From positions 165,794 to 229,793 of the forward strand of contig NZ_MBTG01000009.1 in NCBI RefSeq assembly GCF_002027705.1: DNA of 64,000 bases. Direction: 5' to 3'. Shown one piece after another: positions 52,895 to 61,801 of the stretch (within the stretch, counting starts at the first letter, position 1; each line of letters begins with the position of its first letter). The translations under genes and the position numbers were made by a program. A model generated the notes under the pieces. It worked only from the letters and a program-made list of their open reading frames with translations, had not been told where the DNA came from and searched no databases. Origin of the DNA: Paenibacillus ferrarius (GTDB taxonomy: Bacteria > Bacillota > Bacilli > Paenibacillales > NBRC-103111).

Positions 52895-53066
52895 ATTCTC
52901 TAGTCGAGATCTGCTGCTGTTTACTTAAATGACGAACGTGAGCTGATAAAATGAAATTTTCCGACATGCTAAGTAGTGAATAGCTTAATGTCTTTCTGCA
53001 CACACCATTTGAGATTTTGCGCTTCCATTCGCTCAAGCCGCAGGGTGCAGGGTCCCAATACGCGAA

Positions 53067-53200
53067 AGCCTGCAAAAATGCAGGCATTTCCCTCGAAGTC
53101 GGCTGAAAATGAGTAAAGCCTGCGATTATGCAGGCTTTTCGAGCGTTTCTATCAGCTGCTCCAGAAATAGCCCCAAAAGCCTGCATATTTGCAGGAATCT
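53067..53200. repeat. Dispersed GCAGG palindromes, cluster B1
   Basis: GCCTGCAAAAATGCAGGC, GCCTGCGATTATGCAGGC and GCCTGCATATTTGCAGG at 53067, 53118 and 53180, about 50-60 bp apart. Confidence 0.7.
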
Positions 53201-53239
53201 ATTGATTTGGGCCTTTCCAGAATTTCGGCAAAATAAGCA

Positions 53240-53820
53240 AGATGAGCTGCATTACAATCTTTTCATTGAGGCAAACGATTTGCCGAAGGGAACTGTCATT
53301 AGACAAGACCCGCCGGCTGGCACCAAAGGCTAAGAGGGCGACAATGTCACCTTCTGGGTGAGCAAGGGTGATAATTAGAAGGTACTCTAGTTCAGTTCCA
53401 CCTATAAACAGTGGTTAAGTGAGCCTAATTGAAAAAGCCTATAAGCCCCTATATAAAGGGACTTATAGGCTTTTATTCTCTAGTCGAGATCTGCTGCTGT
53501 TTACTTAAATGACGAACGTGAGCTGATAAAATGAAATTTTCCGACATGCTAAGTAGTGAATAGCTTAATGTCTTTCTGCTTTGAGATTTTGCGCTTCCAT
53601 TCGCTCAAGCCGCAGGGTCCCAATACGCGAAAGCCTGCAAAAATGCAGGCTTTTCCCACGAAATCGGCTGAAAATGAGTAAAGCCTGCGATTATGCAGGC
53701 TTTTCGAGCGTTTCCATCCTCTAATCCAGAAATAGCCTCAAAAGCCTGCATATTTGCAGGAATCTATTGATTTGGGCCCTTCCAAGACCAAAAAGGATGC
53801 ATATTTGCAGGAATTTAGCA
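53240..53820. repeat. Tandem segmental duplication, unit 2
   Basis: Second copy of 52660-53239, including a second terminator (53432-53474) and a second palindrome cluster (53630-53820) with one extra palindrome at 53793. Confidence 0.9.
53244..53378 (+). pseudogene. PASTA gene 3' fragment
   Basis: Copy of the end of the PASTA domain (FIEANDLPKGTVIRQDPPAG). It has no start and now carries TAA where the parent has TTA (GGC TTA GAG), so it is dead sequence produced by the duplication. Confidence 0.85.
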
Positions 53821-53910
53821 AAATAAGAAACGTGGGCTTGCACACAAGGATGCTGACCTTAAGCAACTTCCCTGCTTAAGGACACCCCTTCCGCGCCCAG
53901 CCCATTCGTT

Positions 53911-54028
53911 GCTTTCGCTTCGCTCCCGCACTTCTCTGCTTTCGCTTCCGCGCTTCCCTGCTTTCGCTGCGCTCCCGCACTTCCCTACTTTCGCTGTGCT
54001 TCTGCACTTCCCTGCTTCGCCCCGCTCG
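53911..54028. repeat. Short tandem repeat of about 27 bp
   Basis: Four to five imperfect copies of GCTTTCGCTGCGCTCCCGCA followed by CTTCCCT; one copy lacks 5 bp. It lies just 3' of the permease gene at 54044. Confidence 0.7.
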
Positions 54029-54043
54029 CAGCAAGAATAAACC

Positions 54044-54886
54044 TCAACCTTTTACTGCTGATCCTACGGTTAACGCTTTTTCGACTTGCTCGCTGAACAG
54101 GACATAGACAAGTACAGTCGGCACACTGGCAATGGTCATTGCCGCGCCCATGGCTCCCCAGTTTGTTGTGAACTGGCCTTGGAAAAACAACAGCCCAAGC
54201 GGCAGTGTTTTCAGCGACTCTTTGGTAATTAGGATCAGCGCCATGGTGAACTCGTTCCACGCTGACAAGAAGACGAAGATAACCATTGTGGCAATCGCCG
54301 GCTTAATAATAGGCAAAATAATCGCATAAAAAGTTCGGTAAATGCTTGCCCCGTCCATACAAGCTGATTCTTCGAGCTCAACCGGAATGCTGCGGAAGAA
54401 ACCGTAGAATACCATGCTCGAAAAGGAAATATTGAAGGCAATATAGGGAATAATCAGCGCCCAATACGTGTTGGCCAAGTGGAAATCGCGCACGAGAATG
54501 GCTAGTGGAATCATGATAACTTGTACGGGAATGAACATCCCGATAACGACGTAAATTCTAGCTGCTTCTTTCAGACGCCATTGCATTCTGGCAACCGCAT
54601 AAGAGAAAGTTACCGCAAGGGCAATCGTTCCTACGACAGTAGCGGCGGCAACCAGCAAGCTGTTGCTGAAGTATACCGGGACATTGAATCTGGACCATGC
54701 ATCCACATAGTTTTCGAAACGCAGATGCGTCGGGAGACCAAATGGATTCGTAACGAAGATTTCATTGTTATTTTTCAGCGAATAAAAGACCATCCATAGC
54801 AGCGGATATACCGACAATCCTGCATACACCCATAAGAAGATGCCCAGGAGCGGATTCTTTTTACGCAATTTGAGTATTCCGTTCAT
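54044..54886 (-). CDS. CUT1 sugar ABC permease (MalG type), third locus
   Basis: 280 residues with six membrane segments. The EAA loop ELEESACMDGASIYRTFYAI, then ILPIIKP, carries an unusual SACMD in place of AARID. It ends in EKALTVGSAVKG. It pairs with the MalF-type subunit encoded 12 bp upstream and is the last gene of the kinase-regulator-lipoprotein-permease locus. The substrate is unknown: there is no hydrolase gene in this locus. Confidence 0.92.
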   Translation of the reverse strand: MNGILKLRKKNPLLGIFLWVYAGLSVYPLLWMVFYSLKNNNEIFVTNPFGLPTHLRFENYVDAWSRFNVPVYFSNSLLVAAATVVGTIALAVTFSYAVARMQWRLKEAARIYVVIGMFIPVQVIMIPLAILVRDFHLANTYWALIIPYIAFNISFSSMVFYGFFRSIPVELEESACMDGASIYRTFYAIILPIIKPAIATMVIFVFLSAWNEFTMALILITKESLKTLPLGLLFFQGQFTTNWGAMGAAMTIASVPTVLVYVLFSEQVEKALTVGSAVKG

Positions 54887-54898
54887 CTGTCATCCTCC

Positions 54899-55777
54899 TT
54901 AAAAGGTAATTCGTTCTCTAGCGATCAAACGGTTAATAGCCAATGTTACAATCAAGCACTCAATCACAAGGAAAGCTGCCGCAGCACTGCCATACCCGAA
55001 CTCACCGACGCGGAAAGCAGAGCGATACATCAAGTACGTCAAGGTGTAGGTAGAATTCCCCGGGCCTCCGCCCGTCATAATGAACATGTTTGCGAAAGCA
55101 TTGAGTCCGCCCGTAATCGCCAACACTAAGCAAAATTTGTATGTTTCAGCTAACATCGGAATCGTAATGGACCAATGCGCCCGCCACTTGGATGCTCCAT
55201 CAATCCGCGCAGCTTCCAAATATTGCTCGGGAACTGACTTCACAGCTGCCAATAGGAGCGCGAATTGATAACCCATGTACTGCCAGGCATTGACGAAAGC
55301 AATGGCAAAAATCGCGGTTTTGCTGCTTGTCAACCAATCTTGGCGATAGGAGATCCCAAGCGCCTCGAACAATTTATTGAACAAGCCGTATTCACTGTTA
55401 TACATCGCCAGCCAAAGCTGACACACAACCGTAATCGAAAGAACCACAGGAATAAAGTAGCTAATACGCAGAAACTTGCTTCCTCTGAACCCTTCGGCCA
55501 CGGCAAAAGCAAGCACACTGCCGATTCCGATCTGAACGACGGCCAGGATACCTGCAAAAACAAGACCATTATAAAGTGAAGTGTAGAAAATGTTGTCTTG
55601 AAACAAGCGAATATAGTTGTCCAGATAAATAAAAGTGCCTTCGCTTAGTCCATCCCATTCGAATGTACTGCGATAAAACGTTTGTAAAATCGGATAAAAC
55701 ACAATAACTGTATACAAAAGGAGTGCAGGCAGTGTGAAGAGCATGATAGCTGCCTTATTTCCCATGAATTTGCGCAT
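54899..55777 (-). CDS. CUT1 sugar ABC permease (MalF type), third locus
   Basis: 292 residues from the ATG at 55777, behind AAGGGAAGTGA; the longer frame to 55810 contains this site. Six membrane segments and the EAA loop EQYLEAARIDGASKWRAHWS, then ITIPMLAE. It forms the heterodimeric channel with the 54044-54886 product. A hairpin separates it from the binding-protein gene. Confidence 0.92.
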   Translation of the reverse strand: MRKFMGNKAAIMLFTLPALLLYTVIVFYPILQTFYRSTFEWDGLSEGTFIYLDNYIRLFQDNIFYTSLYNGLVFAGILAVVQIGIGSVLAFAVAEGFRGSKFLRISYFIPVVLSITVVCQLWLAMYNSEYGLFNKLFEALGISYRQDWLTSSKTAIFAIAFVNAWQYMGYQFALLLAAVKSVPEQYLEAARIDGASKWRAHWSITIPMLAETYKFCLVLAITGGLNAFANMFIMTGGGPGNSTYTLTYLMYRSAFRVGEFGYGSAAAAFLVIECLIVTLAINRLIARERITF

Positions 55778-55801
55778 GTCATCACTTCCCTTTTTTAGTA
55801 G

Positions 55802-55838
55802 AAAACTCACACCGGTCTTGCGATCCAGTGTGAGTTTC
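55802..55838 (-). promoter_or_regulatory. Intercistronic hairpin between binding protein and permease
   Basis: Minus-strand stem AACTCACAC / GTGTGAGTT followed by TTC, in the same place as hairpins in the other two CUT1 loci. Confidence 0.6.
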
Positions 55839-55858
55839 CTTGTCCATAGAAACCTTGT

Positions 55859-57199
55859 TTATTTCGCGGTAACAGCTGCTTTATTCAAATCTTTCACGAA
55901 TTGATCCGACGTGTAATTACCCGTCAACAGGTTCTGTGTAGCATCTTCCAATGCTGCTTTGAATTTTGGATTGGACAATCCCCATGAGAATGCCGTCGTG
56001 CTTGTCATTTTCGGAATATCTTTGGAAAGCTGCTCCATCATCGGCGGGAATTGCTTCACGATAGGCTTATCCACTTTTGTCGCTACGATCGGGTTGCCAC
56101 GGTTCGTGTATTTGTATTCCGCGTACTTCAAGGAAATAAAGGATGCGACTTTGGCTGCAAGCTCTTTGTCTTTGGTGTTGGCCGATACGGCATAGCCGCC
56201 AGGTCCGCCGCTGCCGCTGAACGCTGTTTTGCCTTTTTCGTACGCAGCTGCATCCGCAGCCGGAAGGTACATGTAGCCGGCTTTATCGCCAAGCGCTTTG
56301 GTTGCTGCTTCAATTTCCCATTGTCCGTTAATGAACATGGCTGCTTTGCCTTCATGATAAAGCGCTGCCGCTTGATCGTAGTTCAAGTTCGTTGCGCCTT
56401 TAGGCAGCATCCCTGCTTTAACGAGCTCAATGATTTTGTCAGCAGCTGTTTTGTAAGCTGCGTCCTCTGCTTTGGCAAGACCTTTATCCAGTTTCGTCAC
56501 GCCTGCAGGTTCTGCACGTGAAACGAACATGTCATAAAGGGCCACGCACGGCCATTTTTCTTTGGCAAAAATAGATAACGGCGTAATGCCTTTGCCATTG
56601 AACGCTTGGACCGCTGCCATCATTTCATCATAGGTTGTTGGCACTTTCACGCCATTTTTCTCAAACAATTCTTTGTTGTAGTAAAGAAGCGCTACTTCAT
56701 TGCCGGCATAAGGGAAAGCATACGAGTGGCCATCATCTGTAATCAGTGTATTCATGGCACTTGGCTGCATTTTATCCTTGAAACCGAATTTCGTTACGTA
56801 GTCATCCAATACCAAAATATTGTTCGATTTTTTAAATGTATCAATAATGTCCAGCCCTGCTTGGAAAATGTCCGGCAAATTGCCTGTAGCAGCATAGGTC
56901 TTCAGCTTCTGACCATCATCTTGCGCTTGAATATCAAGCTCCAGCTCTACATTTGGCATTTCCTTCTTCAATTCGGCAACGGCGTAGTCATAAGGTGTTT
57001 TCGTATCTTCATCCGCATATTGCGCATAAATTCGAAGCTTAACCGGCTTGGCGTCCGATTTCACGGCTGCTGATGTTGCTGCTGCCGTAGCCGCCGGCGT
57101 CGTTGCGGTGCTTCCTTCTTTGGCTGTATTCGTAGAACCGCAAGCGGCAAGACTCGTAGCAGCAAGTAAGCTTACAAGCGTGACTGCCATTTTTTTCAT
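55859..57199 (-). CDS. Sugar ABC substrate-binding lipoprotein, third locus
   Basis: 446 residues from the ATG at 57199, preceded by GGGAGG; a longer frame to 57310 has no such support. Lipobox SLAAC with Cys20, then an Ala/Thr-rich linker (about 21-50). Family-1 solute-binding fold: LPDIFQAGLDIIDTFKKSNN, then YHEGKAAMFINGQWEIEAAT. It is the receptor for the importer of this locus and the presumed target of the regulator encoded upstream. Confidence 0.92.
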   Translation of the reverse strand: MKKMAVTLVSLLAATSLAACGSTNTAKEGSTATTPAATAAATSAAVKSDAKPVKLRIYAQYADEDTKTPYDYAVAELKKEMPNVELELDIQAQDDGQKLKTYAATGNLPDIFQAGLDIIDTFKKSNNILVLDDYVTKFGFKDKMQPSAMNTLITDDGHSYAFPYAGNEVALLYYNKELFEKNGVKVPTTYDEMMAAVQAFNGKGITPLSIFAKEKWPCVALYDMFVSRAEPAGVTKLDKGLAKAEDAAYKTAADKIIELVKAGMLPKGATNLNYDQAAALYHEGKAAMFINGQWEIEAATKALGDKAGYMYLPAADAAAYEKGKTAFSGSGGPGGYAVSANTKDKELAAKVASFISLKYAEYKYTNRGNPIVATKVDKPIVKQFPPMMEQLSKDIPKMTSTTAFSWGLSNPKFKAALEDATQNLLTGNYTSDQFVKDLNKAAVTAK

Positions 57200-57325
57200 T
57201 TGGTTGACCTCCCAGGCATTATGTGCATTTGTCTTCTTTACAACCCCAGTATAGAAGGAAATGAGCCTTGTGATAATGGAATAACTGCGGGCTTCTTGTA
57301 AAATCCGCACATTTGCGAATATCCC

Positions 57326-58915
57326 TTACAAACGATTATTTTCATACTCACTAGGAGAGTAGCCAAAAAACTTCTTAAAGCTTTTACTGAAATAGCTAGG
57401 ATCACTAAAGCCAATTAGTTCGGCAATATCCGCTAGGCGCATGTTCCCTTTTCCGAGCAGATCCTTCGCTTTATGCATGCGGACATGCGTGACATAATCC
57501 GTTACAGTCATCCCGATTTCCTTCTTGAAGACAGCCCGAAGATAGCTGGGATTAATAAATACCTGCTGGGCGATTTGATCCAGTTGCAGCTCAGTGTCGC
57601 CATAATGCTGCTCAATATACTCCTTGGCGGATTGGGCAATCTTCGATGAGCGTGTCTTCCGATGCTTGCCGGTATAGACAATGGCTTGACGAAACAACTG
57701 CTTAATCCACTCGGATGTGGCTTCAATTGATGCCAACCGCTTAATTTCACTGTATGGGAAAAAGGCTTCGCCAAAGCAGTCCTCGATCGGATGTCCCGTT
57801 TCTGTCACATAAGACAAGCAGACCGAAATCAAGCCCATGCTGATGACATAGGTATACTCCAGAGACAGCCGCTGCTCACGAATGGATTGAAAGATTTCTT
57901 CCAGCTTAGCCTCAACCTTTTCCTCATTTTGCATGCGTAATTGCACAAGTAAATCCTCGTTCACCTCAGTCGGATAAAACGCTTGTCCACCGCTCTCCAG
58001 CGCACCTGAGCCATAGGCAATAACCCGATCATGTCCCAGCACAAATTTGTTCTGCAGCGCCTCAAGCGCCTCCAAATAGGAGGAACGAATCCCTTTATAG
58101 CCGGACTGACTTCGACCGACACCAACCGTAATCGTAAATTTCAAATATTTCTTGATGAGGAAACATAATTTCTCGTAGCCGCCCAGCGGCGGTGTTTCCA
58201 AACTCCCCTTCCCTTGATGCTCCACCAAGCAAATAATGCGCCCCTCTGGCCCATTGAAGATCAAATGATTTTCCGTTTCCTCCAATGCTTCATTGAGAAT
58301 GTTCGTTACCGCATATTTCCACAGCAATCGTTCACTCACTTTATTCCATTTGAGGTCCAAATTATCAATCTCGATACAGGCCACGACAAAACAGGAGGAA
58401 TCGAAGCATTCGCCGAACTGCCCAAGCTTTTGACGTGTCTCCTCATCGGAATGATTGTATTCACTACTCAGCAAATGATTCAGAAAGCTCTCTTTCATGA
58501 GCAGCTGATTTTCCTTCAATGTAGATTTCTCTTCCTGCACCCGCTGGTGCTCCTTTTGCAGCTTAAGAAGCGTCAGCGTAAGCTCATCTTTCGAAAATGG
58601 CTTAAGAATGTAATCCTCTACACCTAATTTGAGCGCTTTGCGTGCGTAATCAAATTCGTTATGACCTGTAATCAGCACGACACTGGTCGCAGGGTAGCGT
58701 TCTTTGAGCTGCTCCGTCAAACTGAGCCCGTCCATAAATGGCATCGTGATGTCCACGAGAGCAATGTCCGGTTGATGGATCTCAACCTGTTCCAGCGCCT
58801 CGAGGCCATTCTTGGCTTCTCCGCAAATTTCAAAACCGTAGGCTTCCCAATCCAAGGCCGTACGCAAGTATTCTCGAAAAATAGATTCATCGTCCACAAT
58901 TAATATTTTCTGCAT
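57326..58915 (-). CDS. YesN-family response regulator (REC + AraC), third locus
   Basis: 529 residues. The receiver domain has D8, D9 and E10, D55 (ALVDITMPFMDG) and the Lys in ILKPFSKDE. C-terminal AraC helices (LDQIAQQVFINPSYLRAVFK, then IGFSDPSYFSKSFKKFFGYS). It begins 3 bp after the kinase stop codon, so the pair is cotranscribed and matched. It probably activates the lipoprotein-permease genes that follow. Confidence 0.93.
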   Translation of the reverse strand: MQKILIVDDESIFREYLRTALDWEAYGFEICGEAKNGLEALEQVEIHQPDIALVDITMPFMDGLSLTEQLKERYPATSVVLITGHNEFDYARKALKLGVEDYILKPFSKDELTLTLLKLQKEHQRVQEEKSTLKENQLLMKESFLNHLLSSEYNHSDEETRQKLGQFGECFDSSCFVVACIEIDNLDLKWNKVSERLLWKYAVTNILNEALEETENHLIFNGPEGRIICLVEHQGKGSLETPPLGGYEKLCFLIKKYLKFTITVGVGRSQSGYKGIRSSYLEALEALQNKFVLGHDRVIAYGSGALESGGQAFYPTEVNEDLLVQLRMQNEEKVEAKLEEIFQSIREQRLSLEYTYVISMGLISVCLSYVTETGHPIEDCFGEAFFPYSEIKRLASIEATSEWIKQLFRQAIVYTGKHRKTRSSKIAQSAKEYIEQHYGDTELQLDQIAQQVFINPSYLRAVFKKEIGMTVTDYVTHVRMHKAKDLLGKGNMRLADIAELIGFSDPSYFSKSFKKFFGYSPSEYENNRL

Positions 58916-58918
58916 GTC

Positions 58919-60718
58919 TTATCCTTCCTCACTTTGAAAAGGCAGCCATAAGGTCACTTTGGTTCCCTGCCCCAATTGACTTTCAATTTGCAGCCCATAC
59001 TCTTCGCCAAAATAGAGCTGGATGCGATCCTTGACATTGCGCAGCCCGTAACCGACCGCTTCCTGCTCTGTTTCCGGCTTGGACACCAGCGCTTCAAGCC
59101 GTTCAGGCGGCATTCCGACCCCATCATCACTGACGATGATCCGAATTTTCCCTTCGACGATTTCTCCCGTTACTTTCAGCAGCCCAAGACTCCCCTTCGT
59201 CTTCAAACCATGATAAATCGCATTTTCAACCAGCGGCTGAATGGTTAATTTCGGAATAAGACCCGTCAGCACTTCATTATGCATGTCGAACTCAAATGTA
59301 AACACATCGGAATAACGGATACGCTGAATGGATAAGTAATCCTTCACATTATGAACCTCTTCCTCCAGCGTAATCGTTTCTCGCCCTTTGCTCAGGGCAA
59401 CCCGATAAAAGTCAGCTAACGCTTTGGTCGTTCGCTGCACATCTCTGGCGCGCCCCATCTCGGATAACGTATAAATAACGTCCAGCGTATTATACAGAAA
59501 ATGCGGCTTGATCTGCGCCTGAATGAGCGCAAGCTCATATTCCCGCTTCTTCTTTTGCTCAAAATTAATGTTCGTCAGCAGCTCTTGAATTCGCCGAATC
59601 ATCGCATTGAACCCTGAGGCCAATAGTCCGATTTCATCTTCAGAATCAATCTGAAATTCATGATCCAATGTGCCTTCCTTGACTTTCTTCATATGTTTGG
59701 TCAGCCCCATAATCGGCTTGGCGATTAATTGCGAAAGCATGCCGGCACCAAGCAAGGCAAAAAATAAGCAAACCAAACCAATCAGAACAATTAGCAGCGT
59801 AATCTTACGTGTATCAGCGGTCAACGATTCCAGCGGAGCCATCGAAATAAGCTTCCAACCAAAGCTTGGAACGTCAGAGCTGACAACGAGCGTTTTCTCA
59901 TGTTGGAAGGAAGTCAGATCCGACGTATGCGTGCTGGACGTGATCCACTCCTTCATAGCCGGATCAGCGACTTCTTGAAGCACATCCTGCGGCTGCTGCG
60001 AAGAGACAACAACCCCGGTATCGTTGACAATAAAATAGCTGCCATCCTGGATAGAGCCGATTTTCTGATAAATCGCCGACAGCGAGCTTTCCTTGATGTT
60101 CAAAACGAGAATTCCCAGCTTCTGCCCCGTATAAATATTGACAATCCGCTTGCCCAGCGTCATGACAGTCTCATCCGAATCGTGCGTCAAATAATCGCGC
60201 CTCTGCATAGGAAACCAAATATTGTTGCCGCTGGAGCCGTCAATCTGCTTCAGCATCTCACTGCTGCGGACAAGCTCCAGATTCCGCTCCAGCAGCAGAT
60301 TTGAGCCAAAAATACGATTGCTCGTGTCAATGAACGCAGCGGACTGCACATCCGGGAATACGAGCAAGGCAAAGCTCAATTGATTCGTAATTTGCGTATA
60401 CATTTGCAAGCTTGTTTCCGGAGCCCCCTGCGTTTGCGGGTCTTCGACAATAACCTTGTTGAGATTTATCGTCAGCATATTGGCGCAGCTCTCCACATTC
60501 GTCAACATGCCTGTGATTCGCGTAATAATTAACGAGGAATTGTCGGAGACGTTTTTAATAGTCTTTTTGACAATTGCATCCGTATAGACATGATTGGACA
60601 CAAACCCCAGCACAAACAGAGGGACAAAAATAAGCGGAAAATAGATGACAATGATTTTATACCAAATGCGTTGATTGCGAAACCAATGCAGCGAAAGGAT
60701 ATGTTGGTAAAATGGCAT
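58919..60718 (-). CDS. YesM-family sensor histidine kinase, third locus
   Basis: 599 residues from the ATG at 60718, behind AAGGGGG; an ATG at 60736 would overlap that site. Membrane segments at about 19-45 and 304-328 flank a Cache-like extracellular sensor. HAMP follows, then QIKPHFLYNTLDV with the phosphoacceptor His near 404 (Lys replaces the usual Asn of QINPH), and NAIYHGLKT near 497. First gene of the locus, with its own promoter at 60747-60775. Confidence 0.92.
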   Translation of the reverse strand: MPFYQHILSLHWFRNQRIWYKIIVIYFPLIFVPLFVLGFVSNHVYTDAIVKKTIKNVSDNSSLIITRITGMLTNVESCANMLTINLNKVIVEDPQTQGAPETSLQMYTQITNQLSFALLVFPDVQSAAFIDTSNRIFGSNLLLERNLELVRSSEMLKQIDGSSGNNIWFPMQRRDYLTHDSDETVMTLGKRIVNIYTGQKLGILVLNIKESSLSAIYQKIGSIQDGSYFIVNDTGVVVSSQQPQDVLQEVADPAMKEWITSSTHTSDLTSFQHEKTLVVSSDVPSFGWKLISMAPLESLTADTRKITLLIVLIGLVCLFFALLGAGMLSQLIAKPIMGLTKHMKKVKEGTLDHEFQIDSEDEIGLLASGFNAMIRRIQELLTNINFEQKKKREYELALIQAQIKPHFLYNTLDVIYTLSEMGRARDVQRTTKALADFYRVALSKGRETITLEEEVHNVKDYLSIQRIRYSDVFTFEFDMHNEVLTGLIPKLTIQPLVENAIYHGLKTKGSLGLLKVTGEIVEGKIRIIVSDDGVGMPPERLEALVSKPETEQEAVGYGLRNVKDRIQLYFGEEYGLQIESQLGQGTKVTLWLPFQSEEG

Positions 60719-60746
60719 AACGGCCCCCTTATGCATAATTAATCAC

Positions 60747-60775
60747 ATTGTAAAGGATTCAGCTTAGCATTGAAA
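60747..60775 (-). promoter_or_regulatory. Promoter of the third kinase-regulator operon
   Basis: Minus strand -35 TTTCAA (60770-60775), 17-bp spacer, -10 TACAAT (60747-60752). Confidence 0.5.
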
Positions 60776-60881
60776 TATCGCTTAATCAACTGGTTTTATC
60801 GAAGGCATCCTGATCCTGCAAGCGCGAAGTTGACGAACCCTTTATTGGATTTGAGCAATGAGAACCATAGCTATTTTCATA

Positions 60882-60911
60882 TTGGATACAAAAATGGACG
60901 ACTGATACAAT
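60882..60911 (+). promoter_or_regulatory. Promoter of the sulfonate-type transporter
   Basis: Plus strand -35 TTGGAT (60882-60887), 18-bp spacer, -10 TACAAT (60906-60911). Confidence 0.55.
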
Positions 60912-60916
60912 AAAAT

Positions 60917-60943
60917 TCAATACATATAATTCTCAGCGGAATT
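60917..60943 (+). promoter_or_regulatory. Operator-like element, copy 3 (sulfur-type box)
   Basis: TCAATACA-N10-AGCGGAATT. It shares length, gap and 13 of 17 fixed positions with copies 1 and 2, and again begins just after the -10. Confidence 0.5.
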
Positions 60944-60973
60944 ATTGGTTTTGTTATTGGAGGAGGTGATCAA

Positions 60974-61801
60974 ATGCCCTATGAAGAGGCATTCATGGAA
61001 TTGAAAGATGTGAGCGTGACCTACTCCGGCCCGCTGCCAGGCCAGCTTCACCACGTCTTACATCCACTAAACCTTCAAGTCAATGAAGGAGAATTCATCT
61101 GTTTGCTTGGTCCAAGCGGCTGCGGCAAAACAACCTTGTTGAACTGCATCGCCGGCTTCCAAACCTATGAAGGCACTATCACGCTGCAAGGTCAACGGAT
61201 CACCAAACCTGGGAAGGAACGGGGTGTCGTTTTCCAGGATTATGCCTTATTCCCTTGGTTTACCGTCGAGCAGAATGTCGCGTTAGGTCCCAAAATGAAC
61301 GGTTTGCCTAAAGCCAAACGCTCCTCTTTAACAGAGCACTGTTTGCGCTTGGTAGGACTGGAAAGCTTCGCCTCGTATTACCCGAACCGTTTATCCGGGG
61401 GGATGAAACAACGGGCCAGCCTTGCAAGAGCTTTAGCGAATGAGCCTTCCATCCTGCTGATGGACGAACCCTTTGCCGCACTGGATGAACAAACCCGAGA
61501 AACCATGCAGAGCGAGCTGCTGGAGATTAAAAGAAAGAGCGGAATCACTTGTATATTCGTCACACACAGCATTTCAGAGGCCTTATATTTGGCTGATCGC
61601 ATTCTTGTTCTTTTGCCCAGACCTGGCCGCGTCGCCCTTGACCTTGCTTTGGATTTGCCGCACATCCGGGATCGAAATGATGATCGTCTTTTCCGCTATC
61701 AGAAGTTGATCCGTTCTGTACTCAGAGAGGAGCCGCCTGCACATGGAGAAAGCAAGCCCAGCAACCAAATCTTGGAACCCATCCTTGCCTCATATCCATA
61801 A
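60974..61801 (+). CDS. ssuB: ABC transporter ATPase, sulfonate/nitrate/taurine type
   Basis: 275 residues. Walker A GPSGCGKTT (near 47), Q-loop VVFQDYALFPW, signature LSGGMKQRASLARAL, Walker B ILLMDEPFAALDE and the switch His in FVTHSISEALYLAD. The SsuB/TauB/NrtD subfamily energises uptake of sulfonates, taurine, nitrate or thiamine precursors. GGAGGAGG precedes the ATG. The 3' end overlaps the permease gene by 59 bp. The sulfur-type element in the promoter favours an organosulfur substrate, so the gene symbol is provisional. Confidence 0.85.
   Translation: MPYEEAFMELKDVSVTYSGPLPGQLHHVLHPLNLQVNEGEFICLLGPSGCGKTTLLNCIAGFQTYEGTITLQGQRITKPGKERGVVFQDYALFPWFTVEQNVALGPKMNGLPKAKRSSLTEHCLRLVGLESFASYYPNRLSGGMKQRASLARALANEPSILLMDEPFAALDEQTRETMQSELLEIKRKSGITCIFVTHSISEALYLADRILVLLPRPGRVALDLALDLPHIRDRNDDRLFRYQKLIRSVLREEPPAHGESKPSNQILEPILASYP

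Larger units (their letters stand above)
52660..53239. repeat. Tandem segmental duplication, unit 1
   Basis: Contains the last part of the PASTA gene, its terminator and a cluster of GCAGGC palindromes. It repeats about 580 bp further on with few changes: an 8-bp and a 7-bp length difference around 53000-53050, plus scattered substitutions. Confidence 0.9.

Noticed and set aside
53067..53820. CRISPR-like array from GCCTGC/GCAGGC palindromes at 50-60 bp steps
   Set aside because: The intervals are not unique: they recur between clusters and are part of a segmental duplication. The repeats are only about 18 bp and vary.
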